Positions 33,314-41,202 of a stretch of DNA of 64,000 bases are shown one piece after another (positions within the stretch are counted from its first letter, which is position 1; each line of letters starts with the position of its first letter). This DNA is from JBFXAN01 sp050184225 (GTDB taxonomy: Bacteria > Chloroflexota > Dehalococcoidia > CAUJGQ01). The DNA is taken from positions 1 to 64,000 of the forward strand of contig JBFXAN010000010.1 of assembly GCA_050184225.1 (NCBI GenBank), written 5' to 3'. A program made the position numbers and the translations under genes. Below the pieces are notes generated by a model that saw nothing but the letters and a program-made list of their open reading frames with translations, searched no databases and was not told where the DNA came from.

Positions 33314-34069
33314 ATGTCCTTGCGAATCTATCTCACGGGCCGGCTCGATATCGAAACGGGCGGTGTGCTTGTCGGTCTGCGACCGCTTCCGGGGCGGCAG
33401 GGCCGCCGCGCGCTGGCGTATCTGGTCTGCGAGCGCGCTCGTCCGGTACCGCGGGAGGAACTGGCAGAGGCGATCTGGCAGGATGCGCTACCGCTCGCCT
33501 GGGACACCGCCCTCCGCGCGATCGTCAGCCGATTGCGACGCCTCTGCGCGAACCTGGGCCAACCGGAACCGACGATTTCAAGTGTCTTCGGCTGTTACCA
33601 GCTCCATCTGCCGCCTGATGCCTGGATCGATACAGAGGCGGCGGTGGCGGCGATCGGTCAGGCAGAGGCGTCGTTGCGTGACGGCGCCGTGCAGGATGCC
33701 TGGGGTCATGCGCTGGTCGCGACGGTGATCGGGGAGCGTCCGTTCCTGCCCGGCGAGGAGGGAGCATGGGTGGAGCAGCGTCGAGCTGAGCTACATCGCA
33801 TCCGCGTGCGCGCTCTGGAGTGCGTTGCCGACCTTCGGCTGGCGATCGGTGAGGGCGCCCTCGCCGTGGAGGCGGCATCGGAAGCGATCAGGCTGGAACC
33901 GTTCCGCGAGACCGGCTACCAGCGCCTGATGCGTGCGCACGCATCGCTTGGCAACCGCGCCGAGGCGCTGCGTACCTACGAACGTTGCCGCCGGTTGCTG
34001 GCCGACGAATTGGGCGCCGACCCCTCTGCCGAGATCGAGGCACTGTATCTGGACCCATTGCGGAGATGA
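33314..34069 (+). CDS. SARP/BTAD-type transcriptional activator
   Basis: A 251-residue protein with an OmpR-like winged helix at residues ~1-95 (GLRPLPGRQGRRALAYLVCE, VPREELAEAIWQ) and a bacterial transcriptional activator domain at ~97-245 built of TPR-like helices (RETGYQRLMRAHASLGNRAE, ALRTYERCRRLLADELGADP). This is the short form without the NB-ARC/ATPase part, as in SARP activators and AfsR N-termini. It is divergent from the DUF1059/AhpD pair and 84 bases upstream of a VOC-family gene; either could be its target. Confidence 0.9.
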   Translation: MSLRIYLTGRLDIETGGVLVGLRPLPGRQGRRALAYLVCERARPVPREELAEAIWQDALPLAWDTALRAIVSRLRRLCANLGQPEPTISSVFGCYQLHLPPDAWIDTEAAVAAIGQAEASLRDGAVQDAWGHALVATVIGERPFLPGEEGAWVEQRRAELHRIRVRALECVADLRLAIGEGALAVEAASEAIRLEPFRETGYQRLMRAHASLGNRAEALRTYERCRRLLADELGADPSAEIEALYLDPLRR

Positions 34070-34153
34070 ACGATTGACCGGCTCATGGAGTAACGAAACG
34101 GGTCTTCGTTACCGACCTTCGAGCAGCCGGTGACATCTGGGAAAGGACTTCTT

Positions 34154-34579
34154 GTGCAGATCGTTGACAGCTATCCGATTATCGTGACCGATCGACTACG
34201 CGACTGCCGCGACTTCTATTCTCGCTGGTTTGGATTTGAGGTTGCCTTCGAAGCCGATTGGTTCGTGCTCCTGAACGCCGGCGGCGGACGTTCGGTCACG
34301 CTGGCGTTCATGCACAGTGAGCACCCCTCGTCACCGCCATCGCCCGCGCCGTATCGTGGCGACGGCATGTTCATCACGTTTCAGGTGGAGGACGTCCGCA
34401 AGGAGTACGAACGGCTGGTCGCCGACGGACTGCGCTGCGATCTGCCTTTGACGGACGAACCGTGGGGACAACGACGCTTCGGCGTGATCGACCCGGCCGG
34501 TATGTGGGTGGATGTCGTGGAGCAGATCGAGCCGATCGCGGGGTGGTGGGACCGGTATGCTGGTGAGGCACGATCGTAG
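34154..34579 (+). CDS. VOC-family (glyoxalase/bleomycin-resistance-like) protein
   Basis: A 141-residue VOC fold protein. The pattern YPIIVTDRLRDCRDFYSRWF, then GFEVAFE, and the terminal FGVIDPAGMWVDVVEQIE correspond to the two beta-alpha-beta-beta-beta units. The GTG at 34154 follows AAAGGA by six bases and is preferred to the GTG at 34130. Family members bind or modify small molecules or confer resistance; no metal-ligand set could be assigned surely. The gene follows the SARP regulator by 84 bases. Confidence 0.85.
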   Translation: MQIVDSYPIIVTDRLRDCRDFYSRWFGFEVAFEADWFVLLNAGGGRSVTLAFMHSEHPSSPPSPAPYRGDGMFITFQVEDVRKEYERLVADGLRCDLPLTDEPWGQRRFGVIDPAGMWVDVVEQIEPIAGWWDRYAGEARS

Positions 34580-34624
34580 TATGTCAATCATCGGTCATGT
34601 CCGGAGAGGGGACTGTACCGTTGT

Positions 34625-35044
34625 CTATCCGCCGCTCTTTCGAGTGCGGCCACGGCGCGGCATGGAGCCGGCACCGTTCTCCGGCAGGGTCGTGAGGTCA
34701 CGAGGCGCGGCGGTGCGCGGTTCCAGATCGATGCGGATGTTGTAGCCCAACTCCCGCGCCAGGGCGACCAGCGTCTCGACGTGGGGGCTCATCCTGCCGG
34801 ATTCGATCGCGCTGATCAGACTCTGGGGCCGCCCGAGCCGTTCGGCGAGTTGGGCCTGGGTGACTCCCTGGGCGCGTCGGATGGTGGCGAGTTGGCTCAC
34901 GACACCGTACAGAGCGCGTAGCTCTTCATACCGATCGATAATGTCGGGGAACTCGGACGCGAGCAGGTCGCGCACGCGGGGATCGAGCACGATGTCATGG
35001 GTGTGGCTCTCCGGCCCCTTGTTGCGATCACTCGAACCTGGCAA
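34625..35044 (-). CDS. XRE-family helix-turn-helix protein
   Basis: A 139-residue protein with a central XRE domain (IRRAQGVTQAQLAERLGRPQ, then SLISAIESGRMSPHVETLVA). The N-terminus is acidic with DPRVRDLLASEFPDII, a pattern found in HigA/antitoxin-like XRE proteins. No RelE/HigB-type gene is next to it on this strand, so it is either a lone regulator or an orphan antitoxin. The C-terminal tail is basic (MPRRGRTRKSGG). Confidence 0.85.
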   Translation of the reverse strand: MPGSSDRNKGPESHTHDIVLDPRVRDLLASEFPDIIDRYEELRALYGVVSQLATIRRAQGVTQAQLAERLGRPQSLISAIESGRMSPHVETLVALARELGYNIRIDLEPRTAAPRDLTTLPENGAGSMPRRGRTRKSGG

Positions 35045-35092
35045 TCGAGCACCTCGCCCATAGAGTGGTCAGGTCGCATTGTACACGTCCGT

Positions 35093-35122
35093 TGACACCG
35101 GCGTATCGAAACATCTAGCATT
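35093..35122 (+). promoter_or_regulatory. Promoter for the LLM oxidoreductase gene
   Basis: TTGACA at 35093-35098 is followed after 18 bases by TAGCAT at 35117-35122. The predicted transcript begins about 70 bases before the GTG at 35198. Confidence 0.5.
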
Positions 35123-35197
35123 CCGATAATTCGATTGGCAGCACGCACGATTCCAGTACCACGCTGGTGTCGGCGCGGTTGGTATTGGGAGGAAGCC

Positions 35198-36313
35198 GTG
35201 AAGGTTTGCTACCTTGGCCCCGGTGCCTATGCCGGGCGGGTCGCGCACGCGGGCTGGCCGGTGCCACCAGAACTGTGCGATCGGCAGGTCGCTTCGAGCA
35301 GCCTCAACTCGGTGCTGAATCAGTTTCAACTGGCCGATGAGTTGGGGTTTGATTGGATCAGCGTTTCCGAGCACCACTACGCGCCCCGGCTGATGACGCC
35401 CAACCCCGTGGTTCTCGCCGCCGCCGCCAGCCAACGCACGAAAAACGTCAAAATCGCGCTGCTTGGCCCGCTGATTCCGCTGGTCAACCCGGTTCGTGTC
35501 GCCGAGGAGATCGCAATGCTCGACGCGATCAACGGCGGGCGCACCGTCGCACTGTTCCTTCGTGGTACGCCCAACGAGCACCTGACCTACGCTGTCGACG
35601 AAGCGCGGCCGGCGCATACCCGCGAAGTCACGCAGGAAGGCGTGCGCCTCATCCTCAAGGCCTGGACCGAGCCGGAGCCGTTCTCGTGGCGCGGTGACTA
35701 CTTCCAGTTCGAGCACGTTGCCGTCTGGCCGCGCGGACTCCAAGAACCGCATCCGCCGGTGTTCTACTCCGGGAACAGCTTCGAGTCGATCGAGTTCGCT
35801 GCCGCGCACCGGCTCAATCTCGCGATCGGGTTCTCGCCGGCGGAAGTCGTCGACGAACACATCCAGTACTACAAAGCCCGCGCGCGCGACGCGGGTTGGG
35901 AACCGACGAATGACAATGTCCTCTATCGCGCCCGTGTGCTCGTGGCGGACGACGATGAGCAGGCGCTGAACATCGTCAACCGAAACTCGCCACCAACTCG
36001 CCCCACGACCGCCGCGGCCAAACCGGAAAGCAACGGTTCGACCGAACGCGCCCCCCAGGCGCCGACGAACCTCGCCGCCGGTCAAGGCGGCGGCAATCCC
36101 GGTGTCGGTGGGTTTCAGTTCTACGGGCATCCCCGCACGATCCTCGATCAGGTTCGGCGATTTCACGAGATCGGCGTCGGTATCCTCGACATCGCCTTCG
36201 CCCCCGATGCATACGGCCGGGGCGGCACCCAGAAGGCAATGGAGGCGTTCGCCGCTGTTCTTCCCGAGATCCAGCGCCTGAGCCGGCACGATGGGGCCGT
36301 GCCGGCGGACTAA
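35198..36313 (+). CDS. LLM-class flavin-dependent oxidoreductase
   Basis: A 371-residue luciferase-like monooxygenase. QLADELGFDWISVSEHHYAP near residues 49-68 and PHPPVFYSGNSFESIEFAA near 183-200 are typical of the bacterial-luciferase (flavin-dependent) branch. The GTG at 35198 has GGGAGGAA upstream and removes a poor N-terminal extension. A Pro/Ala/Thr-rich insert at ~265-305 (PPTRPTTAAAKPESNG) is low complexity and unusual for the family. Substrate unknown; F420 or FMN use cannot be decided. Confidence 0.9.
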   Translation: MKVCYLGPGAYAGRVAHAGWPVPPELCDRQVASSSLNSVLNQFQLADELGFDWISVSEHHYAPRLMTPNPVVLAAAASQRTKNVKIALLGPLIPLVNPVRVAEEIAMLDAINGGRTVALFLRGTPNEHLTYAVDEARPAHTREVTQEGVRLILKAWTEPEPFSWRGDYFQFEHVAVWPRGLQEPHPPVFYSGNSFESIEFAAAHRLNLAIGFSPAEVVDEHIQYYKARARDAGWEPTNDNVLYRARVLVADDDEQALNIVNRNSPPTRPTTAAAKPESNGSTERAPQAPTNLAAGQGGGNPGVGGFQFYGHPRTILDQVRRFHEIGVGILDIAFAPDAYGRGGTQKAMEAFAAVLPEIQRLSRHDGAVPAD

Positions 36314-36378
36314 CTTGTACGACGTTGAGCGAGAGTGGCCACTGAAGGAATGCCCGCCGCTTCTGGCCGTGGCCGCCT

Positions 36379-36439
36379 GCTATCCTGAGGTTGCCTCCGC
36401 AATGCCGGCATGGAGGCGGTCATGACGACCAGCGGTGCG
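36379..36439 (+). repeat. Upstream copy of the gdh leader (61-bp direct repeat)
   Basis: These 61 bases match 37040-37100 at 52 positions with no gaps, including the TGCTATCCTGAGGTTGCC promoter-like block, the GGAGGC ribosome site and the codons for MTTSGA. Here the frame soon stops, encoding only the 12-residue peptide MTTSGARFAAMH (36422-36460). The RelBE module lies between the two copies, and this copy may supply its promoter. Confidence 0.85.
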
Positions 36440-36506
36440 AGGTTCGCAGCGATGCATTGATCGGATGGCAGTCACAGACGGCTGAGTGAAAGAGGATGGT
36501 CATCAT

Positions 36507-36743
36507 ATGGCAAAGATGGTGAGCGAGCTCTCCACGGATGAGTTTGAAGCCCTCGTCGAGCGCGCCGTTGATCGCCGGATGCAGGTGTGGCTGATCCAGG
36601 TCATGGACGCACTCGGTGTCGATGACGAAGATTCAGCAGAACTCAAGCCGGAGTTCGCTGCCGCACTGCGCCGCTCGATGGAAGAAGCCGACAGAGGAGA
36701 CGTTGTCGATTTGGAAACCTTCCAGGCACAACTGGAGCGGTGA
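36507..36743 (+). CDS. RelB-like antitoxin
   Basis: A 78-residue protein (MAKMVSELSTDEFEALVERA at its start) with an N-terminal helical part and an acidic C-terminal tail (EEADRGDVVDLETFQAQLER) of the kind that wraps RelE-type toxins. It overlaps the toxin start by four bases (GTGA). AGAGGA upstream supports the ATG at 36507; the ATG at 36486 is an alternative. The likely promoter is in the duplicated gdh leader 70-120 bases upstream. Confidence 0.85.
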   Translation: MAKMVSELSTDEFEALVERAVDRRMQVWLIQVMDALGVDDEDSAELKPEFAAALRRSMEEADRGDVVDLETFQAQLER

Positions 36744-37006
36744 ACGCGTTCCGGGTTGACTTCACATCGAGCGCACAGCGCGACATTGCTGGCCTATCGC
36801 CGGCCACCAGGTCTCGGATCCTCGCCCGCATCAGGTGGATGGGCGATAACGCCGCGGTGATTCCACACCAGGCCTTGCACGGCGAGGATTGGCACGGTGC
36901 CTTTCGCTTTCGTGTCGGAGATTATCGCGTCGTCTACAGGCTCGATCGAACTACCAGAGTTTTGACCATCCTCAACGTAGGGCACCGTCGTGATGTGTAT
37001 CGCTGA
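36740..37006 (+). CDS. RelE/ParE-family toxin
   Basis: An 88-residue protein of RelE size. SAQRDIAGLSPATRSRILAR near residues 11-30, GAFRFRVGDYRVVYRLD near 52-68 and the terminal VGHRRDVYR are standard for the family; the Arg and Tyr residues of the mRNA-cleaving site are conserved (R55, R61, Y67, H81 and R83 by position, approximate). GTG start coupled to the antitoxin. A complete type II toxin-antitoxin module placed directly upstream of gdh. Confidence 0.92.
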   Translation: MNAFRVDFTSSAQRDIAGLSPATRSRILARIRWMGDNAAVIPHQALHGEDWHGAFRFRVGDYRVVYRLDRTTRVLTILNVGHRRDVYR

Positions 37007-37039
37007 ACGTTGTACAGCCCATGACAAGGTTGCCCAGGT

Positions 37040-37100
37040 GCTATCCTGAGGTTGCCCCCACGATGTCCGCACGGAGGCAGCCATGACGACCAGCGGCGCG
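37040..37100 (+). repeat. gdh leader, downstream copy of the 61-bp direct repeat
   Basis: The native copy includes an extended -10-like TGCTATCCT at 37039-37047, the GGAGGCAGCC ribosome site and the first six codons of gdh. The 661-base offset from the upstream copy equals the length occupied by the RelBE module. Confidence 0.8.
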
Positions 37101-38366
37101 GCGCCGGCTCCGGCCCCGGAGACGGAAAGCGCATACTCAGTGGCGCTCGCTCAATTCGACGCCGTTGCCGAGCAGATCGACCTCAACCCCAACCTCCGCG
37201 CCGTGATGCGCACCACCCGCCTGGAATACACCGTCAACTTCCCCGTCCAGATGGATGACCACTCCGTCCGCGTCTTCACCGGTCATCGCGTTCACCACTC
37301 GACCGCCCGCGGCCCGGCCAAGGGCGGGATTCGCTATCACCCGGCCGTGACGCTGGACGAGGTGAAGGCGCTGGCGATGTGGATGACCTGGAAGTGCGCC
37401 GTCGTCAACCTGCCCTACGGCGGCGCCAAGGGCGGTGTCGCCGTCGACCCCAAGGCGCTCTCTTCGGCCGAACTGGAGAACCTGACCCGGCGCTACGCCT
37501 CCGAGTTGCAGCTGATCATCGGTCCCGGCAAGGACGTGCCTGCGCCGGACATGGGCACCGACGGGCGGGTGATGGCCTGGATCATGGACACGTACTCGAT
37601 GAACGTCGGCTACGTCGTTCCCGGCGCCGTCACGGGCAAGCCGGTGGCGATCGGCGGCACGCTCGGCCGGGTCGAGGCCACCGGCCGCGGCGTCACCTAC
37701 ATCACCCAGGAGGCAGCGCGTGCTCGCGGCCTGTCCCTCGCCGGCGCGCGGGTCGCCGTCCAGGGGTTTGGCAACGTCGGGTACAACTCGGCGCGGCTGC
37801 TGCGCGAGGCCGGCTGCACGATCGTCGCCGTGAGCGATGTCACCGGCGGCGTCTATAACAAAGACGGCCTGGACTGGGAGGAATTGGATCGCGCCAAGGC
37901 CGCCGGCCTTCCACTCCAGCAGTCCAAGGGAAGCTACGACCACGTCACCAATGCCGAACTCCTGGAACTCCCGGTCGAGGTGCTGATTCCTGCCGCTCTG
38001 GAGAACCAGATCACCGGGAGCAATGCCGCCAAGATTCGGGCCGCGATGATCGTCGAGGGCGCGAACGGCCCCACGACACCAGAGGCCGACGCCATCCTCC
38101 GCGACAAAGGCGTCTATGTCGTCCCCGATATCCTCGCCAACGCCGGCGGTGTCGTCGTCTCCTACTTCGAGTGGGTCCAGGACCTCCAATCCTTCTTCTG
38201 GGAAGAGGACGAGATCAACCAGCGTCTCCGCCGGATCATGGCCCGTGCCTATGGCGAGGTCAGCGAGATCGCCGGCGCCGATACCGTCTCCATGCGCGAC
38301 GCCGCCTACATCGTCGCCCTCCGCCGCGTCGAAGAAGCGATCAAACTCCGGGGCATCTTCCCCTGA
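37083..38366 (+). CDS. gdhA: Glutamate (Glu/Leu/Phe/Val) dehydrogenase
   Basis: A 427-residue enzyme. The substrate site GPAKGGIRYHP near residues 78-88 and WKCAVVNLPYGGAKGG near 101-116 hold the catalytic and binding lysines, and the nucleotide-binding GFGNVGYNSA is near 227-236. The length and motif spacing fit the hexameric glutamate dehydrogenase family, which links 2-oxoglutarate and ammonium to glutamate. The N-terminal Ala/Pro-rich run is translated from the duplicated leader region. NAD or NADP preference is not clear. Confidence 0.93.
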   Translation: MTTSGAAPAPAPETESAYSVALAQFDAVAEQIDLNPNLRAVMRTTRLEYTVNFPVQMDDHSVRVFTGHRVHHSTARGPAKGGIRYHPAVTLDEVKALAMWMTWKCAVVNLPYGGAKGGVAVDPKALSSAELENLTRRYASELQLIIGPGKDVPAPDMGTDGRVMAWIMDTYSMNVGYVVPGAVTGKPVAIGGTLGRVEATGRGVTYITQEAARARGLSLAGARVAVQGFGNVGYNSARLLREAGCTIVAVSDVTGGVYNKDGLDWEELDRAKAAGLPLQQSKGSYDHVTNAELLELPVEVLIPAALENQITGSNAAKIRAAMIVEGANGPTTPEADAILRDKGVYVVPDILANAGGVVVSYFEWVQDLQSFFWEEDEINQRLRRIMARAYGEVSEIAGADTVSMRDAAYIVALRRVEEAIKLRGIFP

Positions 38367-38370
38367 CCGG

Positions 38371-38445
38371 TTGAAACACAACGGTCACAAAGAGATTCTT
38401 GAAGACTTTGTGCCCTTTGCCCTCTTTGCGCCCTTTGTGTTTCAA
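38371..38445. repeat. Palindromic repeat between convergent genes (CACAAAG family)
   Basis: TTGAAACACAACGGTCACAA at 38371-38390 (arm to 38394) matches the reverse complement at 38422-38445 at 20 of 24 positions. It starts five bases after the gdh stop and ends eight bases before the opposite stop codon. The same word family forms an even better palindrome at 63556-63640. Confidence 0.8.
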
Positions 38446-38452
38446 AGAGTGG

Positions 38453-39658
38453 CTACGACAGCACCCCCCGTTCGTGGAGGGCGGCGATCTGGGAGTCGGG
38501 CAGGTGGAGGATGTCGCGGAGGACGGCGTCGGTGTGCTGGCCCAGGAGGGGGGCGGGCGACGCGACGGCGCAGGGTGTTCCGGACATCTGCCAGGGGATG
38601 CCGATGTGGGTGCGGACGCCGACTTCGGGGTGTTCAAGCTCGACGAAGATGCCGCGTTCTCGGAGATGGTCATCTTCGACGAGATCCTGCGAGGTCATCG
38701 ATGGGTAGGCGGCGACGCCTTCGGCCTGGAGTGACCGCGTGATCTCCCAGCGGTCGCGGCTGATGGTCCATGCCCCGATCTCTGCCTCCAGCGCATCCTC
38801 ATTCGCCTTGCGATCGGAAACCGTGGCGAAGCGTGGGTCGCCGGCAAGGTCGGGCCGCGCCATCACCCGACAGAGTGCGGCAAACTCTTCGTCGGAGCCG
38901 CAGGCGATCGACACCCAGGCATCATCGCCGGCGCAGCGGAAGGTGCCGTGCGGCGACATCACCAGCGAACGGTTGCCCATCCGTTCCGGCTGCGCACCGT
39001 TCATTACCTTCGCCAGGATCCCCTCCGGTAGCACGGCGATCGCGGACTCCCATTGCGATTGGTCGATGTACTGGCCTTCGCCGGTGCGCTGCCGGTGCCA
39101 GAGCGCGGCGAGGATGGCGACGGCGCCGTGGATGCCCCCGTTCGGGTCGCCGAACGAGACGCCGACCTCGTTCGGCGGCCCGCCGACGTAGCCGGTGAGC
39201 GAGGCAAGCCCACTCATTGGCACCTGTGCCGGGCCGTAGGAGATGTACGGACTGAGCGGACCGCTGCCGCCGTAGCCGGAGAGGCTGATCATGATGATGT
39301 CCGGCTTCGCCGACCGCAGTCGGTCGTAGTCCAGCCCCATCCGCTTCATCACGCTCGCGGAGAAGTTCTCCGTCACCACATCGCTGCTCGTCGCCAGCTG
39401 AAAGGCGATCTCGCGCCCCTCCTCGGTGCCCAGGTCCAGCGCGATGCTCTTCTTCCCCTGGTTGTACTGGTTGAAGTAACCGGCGCGGTTGATGCCGGGT
39501 TGGTCGTCGGCGGGGACGAACGCGCGTACCGTGTCGAGCCGCTTGCTGCTCTCAATCTTGATCACGTCCGCGCCGAGGTGCGCCAATTGCAACGTGCAGA
39601 ACGGCCCCGCCCACACCCAGGTAAAGTCACAAACGCGGATGCCTTCCAACGGTCGCAT
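38453..39658 (-). CDS. CaiB/BaiF-type CoA transferase (first)
   Basis: A 401-residue class III CoA transferase. The N-terminal WVWAGPFCTLQLAHLGADVI and IKIES, the SGYGGSGP loop and the catalytic-region GVSFGDPNGG (the Asp expected to form the acyl anhydride) are typical. The ATG at 39658 has AAAGGAG six bases upstream. It lies after the second CaiB gene with a repeat between, so the two may be one operon for activation of carboxylic acids such as phenylalkanoates or carnitine-like compounds; substrate unknown. Confidence 0.92.
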   Translation of the reverse strand: MRPLEGIRVCDFTWVWAGPFCTLQLAHLGADVIKIESSKRLDTVRAFVPADDQPGINRAGYFNQYNQGKKSIALDLGTEEGREIAFQLATSSDVVTENFSASVMKRMGLDYDRLRSAKPDIIMISLSGYGGSGPLSPYISYGPAQVPMSGLASLTGYVGGPPNEVGVSFGDPNGGIHGAVAILAALWHRQRTGEGQYIDQSQWESAIAVLPEGILAKVMNGAQPERMGNRSLVMSPHGTFRCAGDDAWVSIACGSDEEFAALCRVMARPDLAGDPRFATVSDRKANEDALEAEIGAWTISRDRWEITRSLQAEGVAAYPSMTSQDLVEDDHLRERGIFVELEHPEVGVRTHIGIPWQMSGTPCAVASPAPLLGQHTDAVLRDILHLPDSQIAALHERGVLS

Positions 39659-39675
39659 AGCGGCTCCTTTCAGTC

Positions 39676-39767
39676 GCGGGAATCGGCAGTGGGCAATCGG
39701 CAATCGGAGCCTACCGCCGTACCGTCGCGCGCTCCCCATTGCCCACTGCCGATTCCCGACTGCCGAG
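39676..39767. repeat. GGCAATGGG-family palindrome between the two CaiB genes
   Basis: Left arm 39676-39707 (GCGGGAATCGGCAGTGGGCA...) pairs with 39734-39767 (CCCCATTGCCCACTGCCGAT...) across ~26 bases. The right arm extends into the last codons of the upstream CaiB gene and encodes GSRESAVGNGERATVRR. Confidence 0.85.
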
Positions 39768-40913
39768 GATCTCCTCGTTGTGTTCGCCGAGCAAGGGCGC
39801 CGGGGTCCGCAGTTCCCAGGGGGTGGCGCTGAATTTCCAGGGAGCGCCGGGATATTCAAGCTCGCCGGCGACCGGGTGGCCGATCGTGGCGAAGAAGCCG
39901 CGCACGCGCAGGTGGTCGTTGCGGAGCAGGTCGCCCATCGTCGAGAGCGGCGCGAAGGCGAGCTTGCGTTCGAGTCCGCCGGTATAGATCTCCTCGACGG
40001 TGTGCTGGCTGGTCCACTCCTCGATGTACGGCCGCAGGACATCCCACGTCTCGGCGCGTTTCAGCCGGTCGTCGAAGATCTCCAGAGCGGCCCACTCCGG
40101 GTTGCCCATCCACTCGACGAAGCGGTCCCACTCCGCGTTCTGCACGCAGAGGACGAAGACGAGGCCGTCCTTGGCGGGCAGGATCGCCCAGGGCTGCACA
40201 ATCCGGCCGCCGAGCCGGCTGGCGACGCGATGGCCGTAGCTGTTGTGGACCATCGTCATCTCGATGAAGGTCATCACCACCTCCTGGATCGAGAGGTCGA
40301 TGTGCTGTCCTTCCGTTCCATGCAGGTCGCGGGCGAGCAGCGCCCCCAGGCAGGCGACCGCGGCGTTCGCTCCGGCCTGGTAGTCCGCCTGCTGGCCGAA
40401 TGCTTTAAGCGGCGGCAGGTCGCCGCCCTCGGGGCCGGCGCCGGTGATCGTCGCCCAACCACCGGCGTTGGTCGAGGTCAGCTCATAGCCGTGGTAGTCC
40501 CGGTTTGGTCCGGTTTGTCCGAAGCGTGAGATTGAGCACTCCACCAGCCGCCGGTTGAGCGCGTGCACCGTCTCCCAATCGAGTCCGGCGCCGGCCATAT
40601 CAGCGGGGGGCGTCGCGTGGATCAGGAGATCGGCGTCCTTGAGCAGCGCGTGGAGCGCCGTGCGGCCCGCCCTCGTGGTCAGATCGAGGGTGATCCCGTG
40701 CTTGTTGCAGTTGAGGTAGAGAAAGACGCCGCTCTTCTCCGGGTGTGGCGTGTTGCCGGGGAAGGGTCCGAACCGCCGCGTCGCATCGCCCTCGGGTGGT
40801 TCGACGAGGATCACCTCGGCGCCGAGGTCGGCGAGGAGTTTGCCGCCGTAGCCGGCTGCGACCCCGCCGCCGACCTGAATCACGCGCAGTCCTTCCAGCG
40901 CTCGTGCTGCCAT
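39711..40913 (-). CDS. CaiB/BaiF-type CoA transferase (second)
   Basis: A 400-residue class III CoA transferase with GGGVAAGYGGKLLADLGAEV near residues 15-34, a SRFGQTGPNRDYHGYE loop and FGQQADYQAGANAAVACLG in the catalytic region. The body ends near APLLGEHNEEIL, as in other family members, and the last ~18 residues are encoded by the GGCAATGGG repeat, so the native stop was lost and replaced. The extension is probably tolerated. It is upstream of the first CaiB gene in the same direction. Confidence 0.92.
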   Translation of the reverse strand: MAARALEGLRVIQVGGGVAAGYGGKLLADLGAEVILVEPPEGDATRRFGPFPGNTPHPEKSGVFLYLNCNKHGITLDLTTRAGRTALHALLKDADLLIHATPPADMAGAGLDWETVHALNRRLVECSISRFGQTGPNRDYHGYELTSTNAGGWATITGAGPEGGDLPPLKAFGQQADYQAGANAAVACLGALLARDLHGTEGQHIDLSIQEVVMTFIEMTMVHNSYGHRVASRLGGRIVQPWAILPAKDGLVFVLCVQNAEWDRFVEWMGNPEWAALEIFDDRLKRAETWDVLRPYIEEWTSQHTVEEIYTGGLERKLAFAPLSTMGDLLRNDHLRVRGFFATIGHPVAGELEYPGAPWKFSATPWELRTPAPLLGEHNEEILGSRESAVGNGERATVRR

Positions 40914-41030
40914 ACCGAGCCCTCCCGCGTGGGTATCACCGTGTCAGCGTGACGATATCACGCGGCGGGACTGCTGAGTAGGGCGGCGATCATGTGAGCC
41001 GGCAGTCAGCGGTCGGGCGACAGGAGTTGC

Positions 41031-41166
41031 ACCACAGAGGCGCAGAGGTCTTCTTGTCAGGCTGAGCGGAGCGAAGCATCTCGCGGTGCGTCTGTCACCC
41101 GGCGAGATGCATCGTCGCTCCGCTCCTCCGCATGACAACACGTTCCTCTGCGCCTCCGTGTCTCTA
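41031..41166. repeat. Nested palindromic repeat (GGCGCAGAGG / CTGAGCGGAGCGAAG family)
   Basis: The left half ACCACAGAGGCGCAGAGG followed by TTGTCAGGCTGAGCGGAGCG and AAGCATCTCGC is matched in reverse complement by GCGAGATGCATCG, CGCTCCGCTCCTCCGCATGA and CCTCTGCGCCTCCGTG. Two nested arms give an imperfect ~130-base hairpin. No coding frame is credible here. The 40914-41202 gap contains nothing else recognised. Confidence 0.75.
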
Positions 41167-41202
41167 CGGTTCAAGACATCTTCCCCGTCGTTGGGATGAC
41201 GA

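Noticed and set aside
34625..35044. XRE protein as antitoxin of a type II module
   Set aside because: No RelE/HigB gene lies beside it, so the toxin partner is not supported.
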